From the NCBI GenBank assembly GCA_008692225.1, contig VICG01000015.1, forward strand, positions 1,903,501 through 1,967,500: a stretch of DNA of 64,000 nucleotides, read 5' to 3'. This document shows, piece after piece, positions 46,734 to 60,529 of this stretch; positions within the stretch are counted from its first letter, which is position 1; every line of letters begins with the position of its first letter. Below the pieces are notes generated by a model that did not search any database, was not told the origin of the DNA, and worked only from the letters and a program-made list of their open reading frames with translations. Origin of the DNA: Monilinia fructicola (lineage: Eukaryota > Ascomycota > Leotiomycetes > Helotiales > Sclerotiniaceae). A program made the position numbers and the translations under genes.

Positions 46734-49255
46734 TTTCGACGTTTGAGTCTGTTTTTCGATGGAGATGAATGATTCTATAGATCAGAGTTCTGGTTTCCGT
46801 GCAAGAGCAGAAGTATTATGTGCAATTGATTCCATATTTTTATATGCGGATTTCTAAGATGGGGTCATGAAGGCTGGATTCTTTGTAATAAAGTTCTATT
46901 GCATACGAAGTATATATGCTATGATTGAGCAAGTGGATATCAGAGAGAGTGAGGTGTCTTTTCGGCTTCATATCACATCGACAATAATCTCGACAGCAAT
47001 CTCAAAAATTGGTAATTAAATTTCATCGTCGATATGTATGTTGTTTTTGAAACATCCATGATATTATTATGCAGCCAGTTCTTCAAACTCAGAGGAATCA
47101 ATGTCAATTAGTTATCATGCATCATTTTGATATTCAACTATTTTCACGAGGGAATATTTAAGCACCAAATGTTTACTTGACACTCTGTCTTCCATAAGGT
47201 TAGAGAATACCTAGTATACATTACCTGTCATCAGGTAACCAAGTTTTTACATGATACAATTAACCAATAGCGATAGCGACATCGATTTTGGCATATTTAA
47301 ACTCACGACTAAAATGTGACGGGACGGGTCATCGGCTTAGGTTTTCTTATCACAAGGCCCACAGCTTGTAAAGCATGGATCAACCTTGAGTTTGTGATCT
47401 TCGAATATATGTAATTCGAGTGAAATCATGGTCAATCGAACGAGATGTGGTCTTTTTGGTGAAGAGAGCGTTGAAAGCGCTGACATAGCGATAAGGTTAG
47501 ATGAGATGGAGCCAAAGTCAAGGGTTTCCTGTTGATTTTAGTAGAACTATCTCGAGATGGAACGGACGACACACGCTATATCCTCTTAGATACCAAGAGG
47601 GGGTGTAATATAATCCCTTTATTATCAAAATAATGGATTTGCATGATGTTTCCATATTGAGAATAGTATTTTTGATAATCGCTTGCTTAGAATGAAAAGG
47701 GGTGGGTTTCGTCAAAAAAGTGAAGGAAGCTTAAGGTGGAAAGCACTACGTGTCTATATATCGTCACTAATTCGCTCCAACCAAGATGATGCTTTGAATA
47801 ATTTGAATAAATCAAGGTCAATCAGAAGTGAGTATTAACATCAATTGCGTGTTTTAATAAAATTAGGGAACTCACCCCGCTACCGTGACAAAAATTACTA
47901 CCTTTCAATGTATATCAAGGGGGTCACGCAACAATGCCTTTGTTGCCATTATAATGCACAACCATCTTCATACACATCAAATTGATGGGAAAAGATCAGT
48001 GGTATACTTTCAAGGATAACATTAAACAAAATTCCTAGCCTTTCAGTATGATGTGTATATAGATGCTTTTGGGTAAGGAAATGGTTGAAGGATAGGCAAG
48101 TCATATTGGTGTACGTACCTACTAGGTAACCCACCTACCTACAGGAGTCACATTATTTATTACTTTAATGACAAGAATGTCATATCTAGCTCCGAACAAT
48201 CTTTCAGTTTTCTCGAAACTAATAATACTAATAATACTCGAAGTATGAAATGTATTGAAACAATGGTGTGAATCATGAAGTTGTAAATGGGACGAAGAAT
48301 TATCGTTTTCACGCTGACTTCGAATTCACTATTTGATGATACCTAGTACTCGAGTAGTTCTAACGCATCATGATCATGAACATCAGTCATCTCTACCGCT
48401 GGCAAGGTCAAGGCTAATTAATTAGATGAGATGTCCACGGGCCTTCATAAATTACCCCGCATTTATTAAGGTTGGTAGTAGACCACCATAGCATTCAGCA
48501 TCTAATATGATAACTCTACCACATATAAGATCTTACTTGTATTGATACATAACCTACTCGAGTAATCTATCTATCTACCAACCAATATACCAGCCTATCA
48601 ATATACCAACCTACCGCATATAATCATAATTGATTCATTCCGATTAATTCATTCTCGAATCTTCGGTTGTCACTGGCCGCGGGCTCGACAACTGGACAAT
48701 TGGGCCAGTCTTACAACGTTTGACACGTCGATTCTTCTTACTCTACCACAAAAGTACGGCATTCGAATACGCATAGGGATTCCTCGATAGATCACCGCTA
48801 TACATATATGTATGAAACTCAAGGCTGCAGTATAGGTGATACACGGTATCCGCAGAGTTGTTGAAACGTTCGACTTGCCATTGGGGAAGCGGTGGCCAAA
48901 ATAACATTGGCGCAATTGAGTTTTGATATGAGGGGATGTGTAACGCCATCGAACTCGTCATCACAGATCATCCATTGTACTAAATTAAACATTAATACCG
49001 CGCTCATGATATTAGATTATATTATATTAGAGCGGGCTTTCCCCATAAACATTCCGAATTGGATTCAGATTTACTGCTACGATACCTTGAACTGCATTCC
49101 TTAGCTAACCTCATATTTCAACCCTGTTGTATGATTCAGGGTACATGACAAGAACCTCTCGAAAGCTTTTCATTGCCTTGGAGAGGCAGCATTGATGCAT
49201 TCGAGCGGGCTGTAAAAGGGAGTTTCATTGGGGGTCACCAGTGGGTGCACAAACT
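46734..49255. other. Last gene-free normal-composition DNA before the AT-rich block
   Basis: 2.5 kb with ordinary composition and no frame above 81 codons that shows a domain. It includes a tandem of CTACC-type steps (48120-48145, 48565-48620) and two palindromes. Composition changes abruptly near 49255. Confidence 0.6.
48347..48564. promoter_or_regulatory. Pair of TACTCGAGTA palindromes
   Basis: Exact copies at 48347-48356 and 48555-48564, about 200 bases apart, like the pair at 1130 and 1352. The copy at 48347 and the one at 1130 share a longer identical stretch, TACTCGAGTAGTTCTA. Confidence 0.4.
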
Positions 49256-50159
49256 TATAAAACGTGACAGTTTCACAAAAATTCGAAAATATAATATATA
49301 ATTCTATTAAAAGTAAAGTTATTATTACAATTGAAATTATATATATTCTTTATTAGTATTCTTTCTACTTTTGTATTTTTTAAATAATTTATTATATTTT
49401 TTTAGATTTCTTTTTATATTAGTTTATTTCATTCGTTTTATAAAACTTTTTTAATTTTTTTAATAAATTTCATTTACGATTTTAAATATATTGCTTTAAT
49501 GGAATTAAAATTAAATGACTAGAAAAAATAGAATAGGTTTTTAATATTAAAAATATGCTTGAATTATTAAATTAGCCTATATTTTTAAAATTTATAACTT
49601 TTATTATCATTATTTTTTAAAAATTATTTAATAATAAAATTAGTAGTTTTTTAGCTTTTTAACAATATTAATATAATATATAAATATTTTATTAGTATAA
49701 TATTTTTAGATTATTATATTCTTTTTTAATTGAATTCTTAATATTTAAGATTTTTATATTTTTTACTTTAGAAACTTTTAAGTTTATTCTTTATTGTTTT
49801 CGTATATAAGATAATATTTAAAAATATAAGAAGTATATAAGTTTTTTAATAGACTCTAAGAATCTTAGTTTATTAAAATGTAGTATTATATAATCATTAT
49901 ACTTATACTATAAAAGGTTTAAAATATAAAAACATAAACTTTAAATCCTAAAGGTCTTTTGTAATTAATTACAAATAAACAATGAAAATCTTAATTAATC
50001 GATTATTAATAAACAAAAAAAGCTTTAACTTTTTAATATTAATTTTTCATTCTGCTATCGAAGGTTAGTTATTTAGATTATCTTGAAAGTGGCTAACTAT
50101 TTCGGCCCATTCCATTCCGCCCATTCCATTCCAGCTATTTTATATAGGCCTATATGAAT

Positions 50160-50480
50160 TCGAAATAATAAATAATAATAAAAATAATAAATAATAAATA
50201 ATAAATAATAAATAATAAATAATAAATAATAAATAATAAATAATAAATAATAAATAATAAATAATAAATAATAAATAATAAATAATAAATAATAAATAAT
50301 AAATAATAATAATAATAATAAATAATAAATAATAAATAATAAATAAATAATAAATAATAAATAATAAATAATAATAAAAATAAAAATAATAAATAATAAA
50401 TAATAAATAATAAATAATAAATAATAAATAATAATAATAATAAATAATAAATAATAATAATAAATAAATAATAAATAATG
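50160..50480. repeat. Heptamer satellite (AATAATA)n
   Basis: About 45 tandem copies of a 7-bp unit with occasional extra AAT or AAAT steps. The open minus-strand frame across it merely repeats a Leu/Ile/Tyr heptapeptide. Confidence 0.95.
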
Positions 50481-50930
50481 AATAATTAATAAAGAGGTTT
50501 ATTATTATAATTATAATAAATACTTTATATATTTTATATATAATTAAAAACATATTAAGAAATATATAAAAATTATAAAGCTTTTTTATAAATTCTAGAT
50601 ATTAAATTAAATAGAAAAATATTTGAAAGTGAACTAAATAAAATAAAAAGAATAAAAAGAATAAAAAGAATAAAGAGAATAAAAAGAATAAAATAAAATT
50701 ATTATTAAGAAAATTATATCAATTAATATTTATTTAAAAATATTATTAAAAAATTTATTATAAAATATAAAAAGAAATATAGAAAAAAAGGATATTATTA
50801 TTAATATACTTAATATAGAATATAATTATATTAAATGTTTCTTTATAATATAAAAGTATTTATTATTCTAAATTAAGAAAGTAGAAAATAAATATATAAT
50901 AGTAAAAGATTTTAAATATAATTTCTTTCT

Positions 50931-51351
<421 letters not shown>

Positions 51352-51697
51352 TATAAAAATCTAAAAACAGCTAATATTAAGTAGAAATGATTAAGGGGCT
51401 TTATAATATTTTTTAAAATTTTAAAATTCGAATTATTTATTATAAAAGTATAATATATATTTTGAAATAAATAAATTATATTATTTGAATGTAACAAACT
51501 ACTATAAGTACATTTATACTAATCTTATTAGTTTACTTTTATTAAATATAAATAAAACTTTTAAAAGGTAATACTTTAATAAAAAACAAAAGTATTTTAA
51601 TCGTATTATTAAGTGTATTCTAATTATTAATATGATTTATAATCCTTTGTATATATACTAGCCTTTAATTTGTTAAACTCTAATAACTATTCTATGA
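51352..51697. repeat. Dispersed repeat R1, copy A (truncated)
   Basis: Matches copies at 52475 and 63570 along about 330 bases, for instance the segments ending in ATTTATAATCCTTTGTATAT. It is cut short on the right by the second hairpin element. Confidence 0.7.
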
Positions 51698-51764
51698 ATT
51701 TTTTCGCGGGCCACCACCGGTAATGGCCCATTTTGACAGGGGGGGTGGTGGCCCGCGAAAAAAT
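51698..51764. repeat. GC-rich hairpin element, intact copy
   Basis: Perfect 21-bp inverted repeats (51698-51718 and 51744-51764) beginning ATTTTTTCGCGGGCC flank a 25-base loop containing AATGGCCCATTTTGACAGGG. A related, more mutated copy is at 62961. Confidence 0.75.
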
Positions 51765-52474
51765 CTCGAATCGGCCACTACTAGAATTCCCTTAAATTTT
51801 GAGATATTTTTAATTTTGAAAATAATATCTTATTAATATTCATTTAAATTTTTTAAATCTGCAGTTTATTTTTTTGATTATTTTTTATATTAATGAATTT
51901 GTACAAAATTGAAATATTAGTAATATATATAGATAGTTATATCAAATAATATAAAATAGTATATCACTATTCTAATTTAACTTATAAATCAAAAAAATTT
52001 AATAAAAATTTATTGTATAATAAAATTTTAATATAAAAATAATAATTATATAAATTTTTAATTAAATATTCTAAATCTAAAGTTTATTTTTAATTATCTA
52101 TTATATTTATAAATCTATACTAAATTAAAATATTAATAATATATAAATAATTATATAAAATAATATAGGGTAATATATAATTCTTACAATTCAATATATA
52201 TAATTCAAAATTCAATAAAAAATCGAGATTATTATAAAACTTAAAAAATGAAAAGAGTAATATTATAAATTTCAATTAAATTTTAAAATTCCGAAGTTTA
52301 TTTTAAATTATTTTTTATATTAAAGGATTTGTACTAGTTTATGATATTTTATTTTAGAACTCGATTTATATACTTTAATTGAAAAAGGTGATTATATAAT
52401 CTTTATTCTTCTTTTAAAAAAAGATTTTATTTATTTGAAATTTTAATGAATTTATAATAATTTTATTAATTATT

Positions 52475-52900
52475 ATAAAAATCTAAAAAAGGATGATATT
52501 AAATGAAAATGATTAAAGGACATTATAACTTTTCGAATTTTCTCAAAATTAAAAACTCTTTATTAAAAGTATAATATATATATACTTGAATAAATAAATC
52601 ATTTTATTTAAATATAACAAACTACTACAAGTATATTTATATTAATTCTATTAATTTAATCTTATTAAATATAAATGGAATTTTCAAAGAGTAATACTTT
52701 AATTAGAAATAGGGATATCTTAATCTTATTAGTTTTTAAATTATTTATAATCTATTCTTAATCTGATTTATAATCTTTTGTATATATATTAGTAGATTTA
52801 TTAAACTTAATAACTTTTAATCAAAAATAAAAAAACGTTATTTCATATTAATATATATAAGTTTGGTTAGAAATGGCAAAATAAAAATTATTGATTTTAA
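52475..52900. repeat. Dispersed repeat R1, copy B
   Basis: Aligns with copies A and C and extends further right than A, sharing CATATTAATATATATAAGTT-like sequence with copy C. It has no hairpin element at either position. Confidence 0.7.
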
Positions 52901-52989
52901 TTAAATATTTTAAAACTATTATATTTAAATATTCATTTTTGTTTTAAATTGTAATTTCGAAATGCTATATATTTCTACAAATTTCCTAT

Positions 52990-53350
52990 TTGAAAAAGAT
53001 TAAAACTTAAATTTATCTTTAAAATCTATTTTTAAAATTTACATTTTAATTTACGTTTTAATTTACGTTAAAATACTTTTTAATATTTTTATTTAAATTC
53101 TTTAAAATGTATACTTAAATTTATATTTAAATTTACATTTAAATCTACGTTAAAATACTTTTTAATATTTTATTTTAAATCCTTTAAAATTTACATTCAA
53201 ATCTATATTTAAATTTACATTGAAATACCTTTTAATATCTTTATTTAAATTCTTTAAAATCTACTTTTAAATCTACATTTAAATTTATATAAAGTCCATT
53301 TTAATATTTATATTAAAATTTATTTTGATAATTTTTATTTATTTCAAAAT
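52990..53350. repeat. Degenerate tandem repeat, about 70-80 bp period
   Basis: Four to five units built around TAAAATACTTTTTAATATTT and AAATTTACATTTAAAT motifs; spacing between equivalent points is 82 and 70 bases. Confidence 0.65.
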
Positions 53351-54559
53351 TAATTTTTTAATTTATTTAAAATAATTAATTATCAAACTTCCTTTTCTCT
53401 TTCCACTTTTATCAAATTCAATATTAATAAATTATTTAGTATTTATAAAGAAATAAAGAATTTTTAAGTTAAATTAACTTTTAATAAAGGGAAAGAAATT
53501 TCTTTTCTTTTATATTATTTTATATATCAATTTATTTTATATAAATATTTGTAAAATTTATATTTAAAATTTAAAGAATTATTTACTTATAAATTATTTT
53601 AATGATTTTACTTTAAATTATAAAAAAAAAATAATTAATAAAACTATTAATGTCTTTTAATCTTTAATTATTAAACTTATTAAAATAAATCTAGATTGAA
53701 AAAATTTATTCTAATTTAAATTTAATTTATATTTATTTTTTAAATTAAAGGTTAAAACTTATTTTTAATATTTTTTTTTAAAATATTAAAATCTAATGAA
53801 AAAAATTTGAAAAAATATTTAAATTTTACATATAATAATATTTCCTTTAATTTTGATTTAAAAAATAATATTTGAGATCAAAAATTAGCTTTAAATCTTT
53901 TTTTTTTAAAATTCAATAAAAAATAAATAAATAAATTCAAATATTTGAAATATTTTTTAATCTCATTTTTTAATTAATATTGATTTTAATAAAAATAATT
54001 TAAATAAAAATTTCAATCATTTAAATTTAATTAAATTTGATTGGAAGAATGATTTTTTAAAAAAAAATAAAAAAAAATTAAAAATTAAAAAAAATTGAGT
54101 TAAAATTTATTTAAAATACTTAATTCTTTTTTAAAAAAAATTAAAATATATTAATTATTTATTTAAATATAATTTAAAAGATTTAATTAAAGTTTTAAGT
54201 ATTTTTGATAATAATATTTAATACAAAAAAACTTTTGAATTAACATTATTTTATTCAAAAGAATTATTATATTTTAATTTAAATGAAATTATTTATTTAA
54301 ATAAAACATATTTAAATATTGTAAATAGCTTTAAAAAAATAAAATTTGTAATAAATAATTAAAACCTTTAAATAATAATTAAAGTCAAATTAAATATTTT
54401 AGTTTATTTAAATCATTTTTTATATTTCTACTTAACTATATTTTATTATTTAATAATAAATATTTCCTTAATTTCGAAGATTTAAAAAAGAGAAATATTA
54501 GAATTAATAAATTTAAAATTAGATTTGATAAAAACAAATGAAAATTGTATTAAAAATAC

Positions 54560-57500
54560 TAAAAGTTCTTTAAAAAAGATTAAAAAATCTTCGAACTAAA
54601 ATATTAATAAATTTCAATTTAAAAGTTTAAATCAATTTAATAATATTAATGAAAAGGATTTAAAATCTAATTTTATGAATTTTAATACTTTAAATAAAGA
54701 ATCTTAACATGATTTAAATAAATTTGATTTTATTAGTTTATTTAGTTTAAATTCGAATGATAATCTAAATAAAAATAATACTTTAATTGCTTTTCTAAAA
54801 ATAAATGAATTTTTTAATAAAAGTTCAAAAAAGAATTATTTATAGGATTTTAAGAATTGTAATTAAATGTTTCAAGCAAGAAATTAAATTTATTTATTAA
54901 TTTTATTAATTGTTTTTTCACAATAAAAAGCATTAAAGAAAATGATTTTTCAATAAAAAATACCTTATTTTTATTTTAATATTATTTATAATTTATATAT
55001 TACACTTAATTGTTAGTTATAGAATATAATATTCGTTTATTATTATTAAATTCAAGAATTAATTTAAATATTATATTAACAAATTTTATAAATAAATATT
55101 TTCAAATTTGTAATTAAACAGCTTTAGCTAAAATTTTATTAAATAAATTATTCTATTTTAAAATGAATTTAGAATTATTAAATTAAACTTAATTAGGAAT
55201 TAACAATTTGGAACAAAATATAATATCTTATAAAGATATTACTATTAATGTAGATAATATCAAATTATTATTTAAAGAAATATTTAATAAAACTTATGAT
55301 TTTTTTATAACTAATTTTTTAATAGAAATTAATTGTACCAAATATAATTATATAACATTAAAAGAATTTAGTATATATAAAAATCGAAGTATAACTACTC
55401 CATATAAATCATTTAAAGACTTTCATTTAAACGTTGCAAATAATGATTAACTTTTTATTAATAAAATTATTAATACTAAAAAATTAAAAAAATCAATTTT
55501 TTAATATTTGAAATAATAATTTAATTTTAAATAAAGTTTATTATAAATTGTTTTTAAAAAATATATTAGAATTTAAAAAATTATGATTATTATTAATTTA
55601 TTTAATTAATAGCCTTCCATTGAAAAGAATAGAATTAACTAGTTTGTATTATTAAAATTCATATAAAGATATACAAAAATTATTTTTAAATATTAATAAC
55701 TCTTTATTTATAATTAATATCTCAAAATATAAAAATCAATCAAAAAGTGAAAAACTAGCATCTAATATTAAATACTTACTTTCAAAAGTTTTAAAGATTT
55801 TATTATTATATATAATTTTAATTAATCCTTTTATAAATATATTAAATATCTCAAATATAAGATTTAATTATAATTTAATAAATCCTTATTTATTTTATAT
55901 TAATGAACATTCTTTAAATACTGAAGATCTTAATTATATTTTAGAAAATTTTATTAAAAGTTTATTTTTTATTAATTTAAATCTTTAAAAAATATTAATA
56001 ATTAATTGTTAATATTATTTGAGAATTTATAAAAAAAATATTAATCAAAATACTTTAATTATTAAAAAAAATAAAAACTCTAATTTTAATTTTATTAAAG
56101 CAACTTAAATAAATCATTTAATAAATATTAAGAATTTTTATTAATAGAACTAATTTTAATTTTTCTAATATTTAAGCCAATTTACAAAATAAATATTTAC
56201 AATTTTCCTTAAGATATTATAAATTTTTCAATTTAAATTCAAATATTAATACAAATAACCCTTATATTCAACATTTAATTCAATAAAATCAAATAATTTA
56301 AAAAAAAAAAAACTTTAAAATTAATAGTTTAATTTTAAAGTATTCTAAAAAGAATAATTCTAATGAGAATAATCTTTAAAAGTATCTTCGAAATTCAGAT
56401 TCTAATATAATTAATAATACTTAAATAGTTAAAAAGCTAATAATATTTAAATTTCAATAAATTTCCAATACCTTCTTAAGCTTTCATATTCTTAATCAAT
56501 TATTAAAAAAGTTTTTAAATATTTCAAATGTTTTATTTTATATTCTACAATAGGAAAATTTAATAAAAAGTATTTTATTAAAGATTTCTATATATATTAA
56601 ATGTTTTACTTACTAATAATAGTAAATCTTTAAATTATTTATTAACAAATGTATTAAAGACTTTAAAGATTACTATTATTATTATTTCTTTAATTACTTT
56701 AAAATCAAATATATTCAATAAAGCTAAAAGCTTTAATATTTCTTGTTTTATATAGGAAAATAATTTAAAAGTTAAAAGTTTAATATTAATTAATATTAAA
56801 TTAATTATTAAAGAAAGTTTTTTAATAATGATTAATTAATTAAATAATAAGAATAAGCTAGATCGATTTATAATTGATAAATATTATTTATTAATTATTA
56901 GTATTAATTATTAAAATATTATATATTGATTTCAAAATTTATTAAAGATTAAATCTTAATTCGTATTTTTAATTAGAATATTATTATTTTTAATAAAAAA
57001 CTAAACTAATAAATCATTTAACCTTTCAAAATTTAATTATTATTTGAGTTTCTAATACTCGAAATAATATTAAATATAAAGCTAAGATATTCGATTTAAA
57101 CATTCTCAAATTTCAAAATCTAAAGGTTTAAAATTATATTAATAATTTTAAATTAAAATCTTTTTTTAAATAATAAAAATAAGATTATTATATTTTGCCC
57201 CTTTAAATTTAAAATTATATAATTAACTAATTATTTGAATTATTCTTATTATTATTTGGATTTACTTAATAATAAAAAAAATGAAATTCTTCATTTCTTT
57301 TTTAATATTTTAAATAATTTTATAATATTATTGTTTATATTTTCATTTTAAAAAAAAGTTAATTATTCAAATATTCGTTTAATTATATATTATAAATTTT
57401 ATTGGTTTTTTATAGGATTCCTTTAAGAATTTAATTGAAATAACTAATATTTAAATTTTAATAAATCTATATTTTTTTATTATAAATCAAAAGAGAATAA

Positions 57501-57700
57501 TAAATTAAGTGATTTTGATTTTGATCAAATAGAATTAAGAAAATACTTAAAGGAAACTATATATAAACAATATATTATTGATTTATATTTGAATAATATT
57601 ATAATTGAATATTGTTTATTAAATTAAGAATTATATGATTTGTATTTTAATAAGTAAAATATTATATAAATTTAAATAAATAATATAAAGGAAAAACAAA
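54560..57700 (+). pseudogene. RIP-decayed RecQ helicase, telomere-linked-helicase type
   Basis: RecQ helicases unwind DNA; a large fungal subfamily is encoded near telomeres. Helicase motifs appear in order with transition-type damage. Motif I: ACT AAT AAT AGT AAA TCT at 56612-56629, which reads TNNSKS where TGGGKS is expected. Motif II: GAT AAA TAT TAT at 56876-56887 after LDRFII, where LDRIVIDECH is expected, 84 codons after motif I in the same frame. A motif III-like LIRIL follows near 56966. Motif VI: TAA GAA TTT AAT TGA AAT AAC TAA at 57424-57447, matching QESGRxGR. Then RKYLKETIYKQYIIDLYL and ELYDLYF (about 57535-57655) match the zinc subdomain with Cys changed to Tyr. An upstream block (LPLKRIELTSLYY, about 55615; open frame 55208-55450) matches the N-terminal region of this subfamily. 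Many stops; nonfunctional. The frame changes between motifs III and VI. Confidence 0.78.
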
Positions 57701-58459
57701 TGGAATTCAAAAATAAATTAGCTTTAATTATAAATGTATTATTAAAGTATATTCAAATAATTATATTTTTTGTTTTTTAGTGAAAAAATATAATATAGAT
57801 TATATAATTAGAGATCATTTATTAAAAAATTATTATTAATTAAAATAAATATGCTAATACTAATTTTATTAGTAACAAAATCAAGAAATTTAAACGATTT
57901 AATATTCAATTAATTATTAATAACTGTTGTTTTTCTTACTTTTTTCCTACAAAAATATGTAAGATTATAAAACAAAAATTAAATATTAAAAATTGTTTTT
58001 TTTTCAAATTCATTTTTAATATCAATCAATCATTTTCTTTGAATTAAAAGATATATTATACAAAAGGAATTATTAGAAACCTCTTCTAATTCTGAATTTT
58101 TAATTATTTGGTTTAATAATTTTTTATTAAATACTAAAATCAATTTTACTATTAAGTTTTTTAGTAAATTTAAATTCAAAAAAATAAATACAAATATTAT
58201 ATATAGTTTATACTTTTTATTAAATAATATAGATTTATTTTACATTTAAGATTATTTTAAATAATTAATATTTAAAATAATAAAATTAAAATATATAAAT
58301 TAAAGAGTTTATTTATTAAAAGAGTTATACTTTTTAAATATTATAATTTAAATATAAATAAACCTATATTTTAATTTACAACATTTAAATAATTAATTCA
58401 AATATTATTTATATATATATATATTTTATTATTTAAATATAAAGTATAAGAAATGTATA

Positions 58460-59200
58460 TTAAATAATCTTTATTGATAAATAGAATAGGAAATGAATTT
58501 TAAATAGATTATATATTAAATATTTATTCAATAAAAAATAGATTATAAATAGATTATATATTAAACATTTATTTAATAAAAAATAGATTATAAATAAATT
58601 ATATATTGAATATTTATTCAATAAAAAATATATTATAAATAGATTATATAATAAATATTTATTGATTAGAAAATGAATTATAAATAGATTATATATTAAA
58701 TATTTATTCAATAGAATATATTGAATATTTATTCAATAGAAAATAGATTATGAATAGATTATATAGTAAATATTTATTTAATAGAAAAAGATTATAAATA
58801 AATTATATATTAAATATTTATTTAATAGAAAATGAATTATAAATAAATTATAATAAGTAAATATTTAATAGAAAATAAATTATAAATAGATTATATAATA
58901 AGTATTTATTTGATAGAAAATGAATTAGAAATAGATTATATATAAGTAAATATTTAATAGAAAATGAATTATAAATAGATTATATATTGAATATTTATTT
59001 AATAGAAAATAAATTAAAAATAGATTATATATTAAATATTTATTCAATAGAAATGAATTATAAATGAATTATAAATAAATTGTGTAATAAATAATTATTT
59101 AATAAAAAATGAATTATAAATAGATTATATAATAAGTATTTCTTTAATAGAAAATAAATTAGAAATAGATTTTATAATAAATATATTATATATTATATAA
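58460..59200. repeat. 45-bp tandem array
   Basis: About 16 degenerate units of the type ATTTATTCAATAAAAAATAG plus ATTATAAATAGATTATATAT. Because 45 is a multiple of three, a minus-strand frame stays open for 83 codons; it is not a gene. Confidence 0.9.
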
Positions 59201-60059
59201 AATGTAAACATATTATATAAAACATCAAATCTTAATAAATTCAATATTAATTAGATTATATATTTATTTAATATATATAACCGTTATATAGAATATTAAT
59301 TTAGCTTTATTTTATATAATGAATATTTTATACGTGTAAAAATATTTTGTTAAAAGTTATTAATTCTACTAAATCAATTGTATGATAAAATCTTAATAAT
59401 AAAAAGTTTATAAGTATATATATAAAGGTATACTTTTTAAAGTTTATTGGTATTCTCTATATATTAATAATAGTACGTTATATGAAATTCGAAATGGATT
59501 AATCGAATTTAAAATTAATTAATACGAAAGTTTACTAATGAATAAAAGCTTATTGGATGTTAAAATTTTATTAATAGCTATTTTGTATATAAAATAATTT
59601 GTTGGAAAATATTTTTTTTACGAAATCAATCGTATACTATTAATCTTATGTTAAGGACCTTATGGGTATATGAATGGAGTAGATTAAAAATATTATTTAA
59701 TGGGTGATATTATGCTTTAGGCTTTTAATAAACTATTAGTATTTATTCCATTTAAATTTTAATATTATATTATTATAAATTAGATAATTTAATTATAATA
59801 ATATAGGTATATTATGTTCTATTAATTATTTAATTTTAAATAATTCTTTATTAAATTTATAGAGTATTAATATATTAGATTTCTTACTTTAAGCTTTTAT
59901 ATTAATATGTATAGGTGAGTATATATATTTATTATATAAGCTTAAATTAGAATTTAATATAGCATTTTAAAGAACCTAGTTAAATTATTATTAATTATAT
60001 GAATGAGTATATAAATTAGTATTTAACTTTATATAGGGATTGAGAATACTTTTATTATA

Positions 60060-60520
60060 TATTAAATTTAGAGGGCTATTTAGAGGGTTATACATTAAAT
60101 TCGAAGGCTTATTTAGAGGGCTATTTAGAGGGTTATACATTAAATTCGAAGGCTTATTTAGAGGGCTATTTAGAGGGTTATATGTTAAATTTCGAGGGGC
60201 TATTCCAAGGGCTATTTAAAAGGCTATTAAGAGGGTTATACGTTAAATTCAAAAAGCTATCTAGAAGGTTATTCTCATTAATATACATTGAATTCAAGGA
60301 GCTATTCCGAGGACTATTTAAAGGGCTATTTAGAGGGTTATACGTTAAATTCAAAAGATTATCCAAAAGGCTATTCTTATTAATATATATTGAATTCAAG
60401 GTGCTATTTTGAGGGCTATTCCTTTTATTATACATTAAATTCAGAGGGCTATTTTTATTATTCTACGTTGAATTCAGAGGGTCATTTATATTAAATTCAA
60501 AGGGTTATTTAGAGGACTAT
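60060..60520. repeat. 45-bp tandem array with GAGGGCTATTT core
   Basis: Units contain ATTAAATTCGAAGGCTTATT and one or more copies of a 15-base GAGGGCTATTTA-type subunit. Unlike its surroundings it retains runs of G. Open frames on both strands (60178-60435) come from the multiple-of-three period. Confidence 0.9.
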
Positions 60521-60529
60521 TCGTATTAT

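Noticed and set aside
50140..50553. 137-codon minus-strand frame
   Set aside because: Generated entirely by the 7-bp repeat; repeats a heptapeptide.
55208..55450. Stand-alone 80-codon gene in the AT-rich block
   Set aside because: It is in the frame of helicase motifs I and II and matches the N-terminal part of that relic.
60178..60435. Open frames on both strands in the GAGGG array
   Set aside because: A repeat period divisible by three avoids stops by chance; frames exist on both strands.
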